Shown here: positions 5,311-6,467 of the stretch, piece after piece
Numbering within the stretch: position 1 is the stretch's first letter
Layout: every line of letters begins with the position of its first letter
NCBI GenBank assembly: GCA_021776885.1
Contig: JAJFFA010000250.1
Location: 1 to 6,467, forward strand
Source: Planctomycetota bacterium
Lineage (GTDB): Bacteria; Planctomycetota; UBA1135; GCA-002686595
Length of the DNA: 6,467 nt
Reading direction: 5' to 3'
Translations under genes and position numbers: made by a program
Notes under the pieces: generated by a model
Databases searched by the model: none
What the model was told of the DNA's origin: nothing
The model's input: only the letters and a program-made list of their open reading frames with translations

Positions 5311-6467
5311 ATGGAGCGCAAACGCGGGCTCGCCTCCTGGGCTCTGTACGACTGGGCGAACAGCTCGTTCGTGACAGTGATCCAGACCTTCGTCTTCGCC
5401 GCCTGGTTCACCGGGCGCGTGGCCGAGACGGAGCAGGACGGCAGCCGCTACTGGGGCAACACCCTGGGGGCCGCGTCGTTCCTGGTGGCCCTGGCCAGCC
5501 CCCTGCTCGGAGCGATCGCGGACCGCAGTGGGCGGCGCAAGCCCTGGCTGTTCGTCTTCACCCTGCTGTGCGTGGTGCCCACCGCGCTCCTGTTCCAGGT
5601 GCGCCCCGATCCGGCCTCGACCACCACCGCCCTGGCGCTGGTGGCCCTGGCCTCGGTGGGGGCCGAGCTGGCCAACGTCTTCTACAACGCGATGCTGCCC
5701 GACCTCGCGCCGGCCTCGCGCATCGGCCGCTGGTCCGGCTGGGGCTGGGCCCTCGGCTACGCGGGCGGACTCTCGTGCCTGGTCTTCGCGCTCTACGGCT
5801 TCATCGAAGACGGCGGCTTCCTCGGCATCTCGGGCGAGGACGATCGCAACGTGCGCGCGACCTTCGTGCTCACCGCAGGCTGGTACCTGGTCTTCGCCCT
5901 GCCCCTGTTCCTGTTCACGCCGGACCGTCCTGGTACGGGCATCGGCATGCGCCAGGCCGTGCGCGAGGGACTCGGGCAGCTGGCGCAGTCCGTACGTGAC
6001 GTGCGCGCCCACGCCGGCATCGTGCGCTTCCTGCTCGCGCGCATGCTCTACGCGGACGGGCTCGCGACCCTGTTCGTGTACGGCGGCGTGTACGCCTCGA
6101 CGGCCTTCGGCATGGACACGGGCGAGGTCTTGAAGTTCGGCTGCGCGTTGAACGTGACCGCGGGGCTGGGGGCCTTCGCCTTCGCGGGCCTCGACGACCG
6201 CCTCGGGCCGCGCGCGACCATCCTGGTCTCCCTGGCGTGCCTGATCGCCTGTGCCAGCGCGATTCTGCTGGTGCACTCCCTGACCCTGTTCTGGGTCGTG
6301 GGCATGCTGCTGGGGATCTTCGTCGGGCCGGTGCAGGCGGCCAGCCGCTCGTTCCTCGCGCACCTCGCGCCGCCGGAGCTGCGCACCCAGAGCTTCGGGC
6401 TCTATGCCCTCTCGGGGAAGGCCACGAGCTTCCTCGGACCGCCGCTGGTGGGCACGGTCGGGGCCTG
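5311..6467 (+). CDS. UMF1-family (Atg22-like) major facilitator transporter, 3' end outside window
   Basis: The frame opens at ATG 5311 and runs without a stop to the right edge, giving 385 residues of a protein whose family is usually about 420-480 long. The near N-terminal ALYDWANSSF (11-20) is the hallmark of the UMF1/Atg22-like branch of the major facilitator superfamily. Also visible are the motif-A-like loop GAIADRSGRRKPWL (67-80), YNAMLPDLA (125-133), GRWSGWGWALGYAGG (139-153), RMLYADGLATLFVYGGVYAS (244-263), GIFVGPVQAASRSF (335-348) and FGLYALSGKATSFLGPP (362-378). Hydrophobic segments suggest 10 complete membrane helices and the start of the eleventh near 361. Yeast Atg22 exports amino acids from the vacuole; substrates of bacterial members are largely unknown, so this is an inner-membrane transporter of unknown substrate. 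It is divergent from aceE with 120 bp between the starts. No better upstream start or clear ribosome binding site is seen. Confidence 0.93.
   Translation, partial: MERKRGLASWALYDWANSSFVTVIQTFVFAAWFTGRVAETEQDGSRYWGNTLGAASFLVALASPLLGAIADRSGRRKPWLFVFTLLCVVPTALLFQVRPDPASTTTALALVALASVGAELANVFYNAMLPDLAPASRIGRWSGWGWALGYAGGLSCLVFALYGFIEDGGFLGISGEDDRNVRATFVLTAGWYLVFALPLFLFTPDRPGTGIGMRQAVREGLGQLAQSVRDVRAHAGIVRFLLARMLYADGLATLFVYGGVYASTAFGMDTGEVLKFGCALNVTAGLGAFAFAGLDDRLGPRATILVSLACLIACASAILLVHSLTLFWVVGMLLGIFVGPVQAASRSFLAHLAPPELRTQSFGLYALSGKATSFLGPPLVGTVGA

Noticed and set aside
5197..6363. 388-codon open frame on the - strand opposite the UMF1 transporter
   Set aside because: It runs codon-for-codon against a frame with clear UMF1 motifs, overlaps the aceE promoter region, and its product is a charged, Gln/Gly/Arg-rich sequence with no family pattern.
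1..6467. tRNA, rRNA, CRISPR, insertion sequence, or defence-system genes
   Set aside because: None was seen on either strand: no repeat-spacer pattern, no transposase or nuclease motifs, and nearly all sequence is covered by the five genes described.

Overview
This is a GC-rich bacterial window (roughly 70% GC by eye) with dense coding, short intergenic gaps and long spurious antisense frames. It holds five protein genes: two partial genes at the edges and three complete genes between them. The homodimeric-type pyruvate dehydrogenase E1 (AceE) and a lipoprotein with a clear lipobox suggest a Gram-negative bacterium with an AceE-type rather than an E1-alpha/beta pyruvate dehydrogenase. The phylum cannot be fixed from the sequence alone. 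No RNA genes, insertion sequences, CRISPR arrays or phage genes are visible.

Layout. The tail of an unrecognised, charged, helical protein on the + strand ends at 203. It converges on a - strand gene (218-1801) encoding an unusual membrane protein: an N-terminal VTT/TVP38 (DedA-superfamily) domain fused to a C-terminal DUF547 domain. An 8-bp inverted repeat contains both stop codons of this convergent pair. Upstream of the fusion gene on the same strand lies a small coiled-coil lipoprotein (1890-2315), then a 190-bp gap with two GC-rich hairpins and an 18-bp near-palindrome. Next is a full-length aceE (2506-5190, - strand) with its catalytic residues intact. A 120-bp divergent intergenic region separates aceE from a + strand UMF1-family major facilitator transporter, which runs off the right edge at 6467.

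How the genes work together. AceE feeds acetyl-CoA production from pyruvate, but no E2 (aceF) or E3 (lpd) gene lies downstream of it here, so its partners must be encoded elsewhere or upstream outside this window. The lipoprotein and the VTT-DUF547 protein are both envelope proteins and may be co-transcribed, although an 88-bp gap with a weak hairpin lies between them. The UMF1 transporter is divergently transcribed from aceE and could share regulation with it; this is inference only.

Most of the window is ordinary housekeeping and envelope sequence. The best candidate for something less described is the single-chain VTT-DUF547 fusion. The stop-codon-spanning inverted repeat and the palindrome upstream of the lipoprotein gene are smaller points. 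I saw no convincing evidence of a wholly new multi-gene system.
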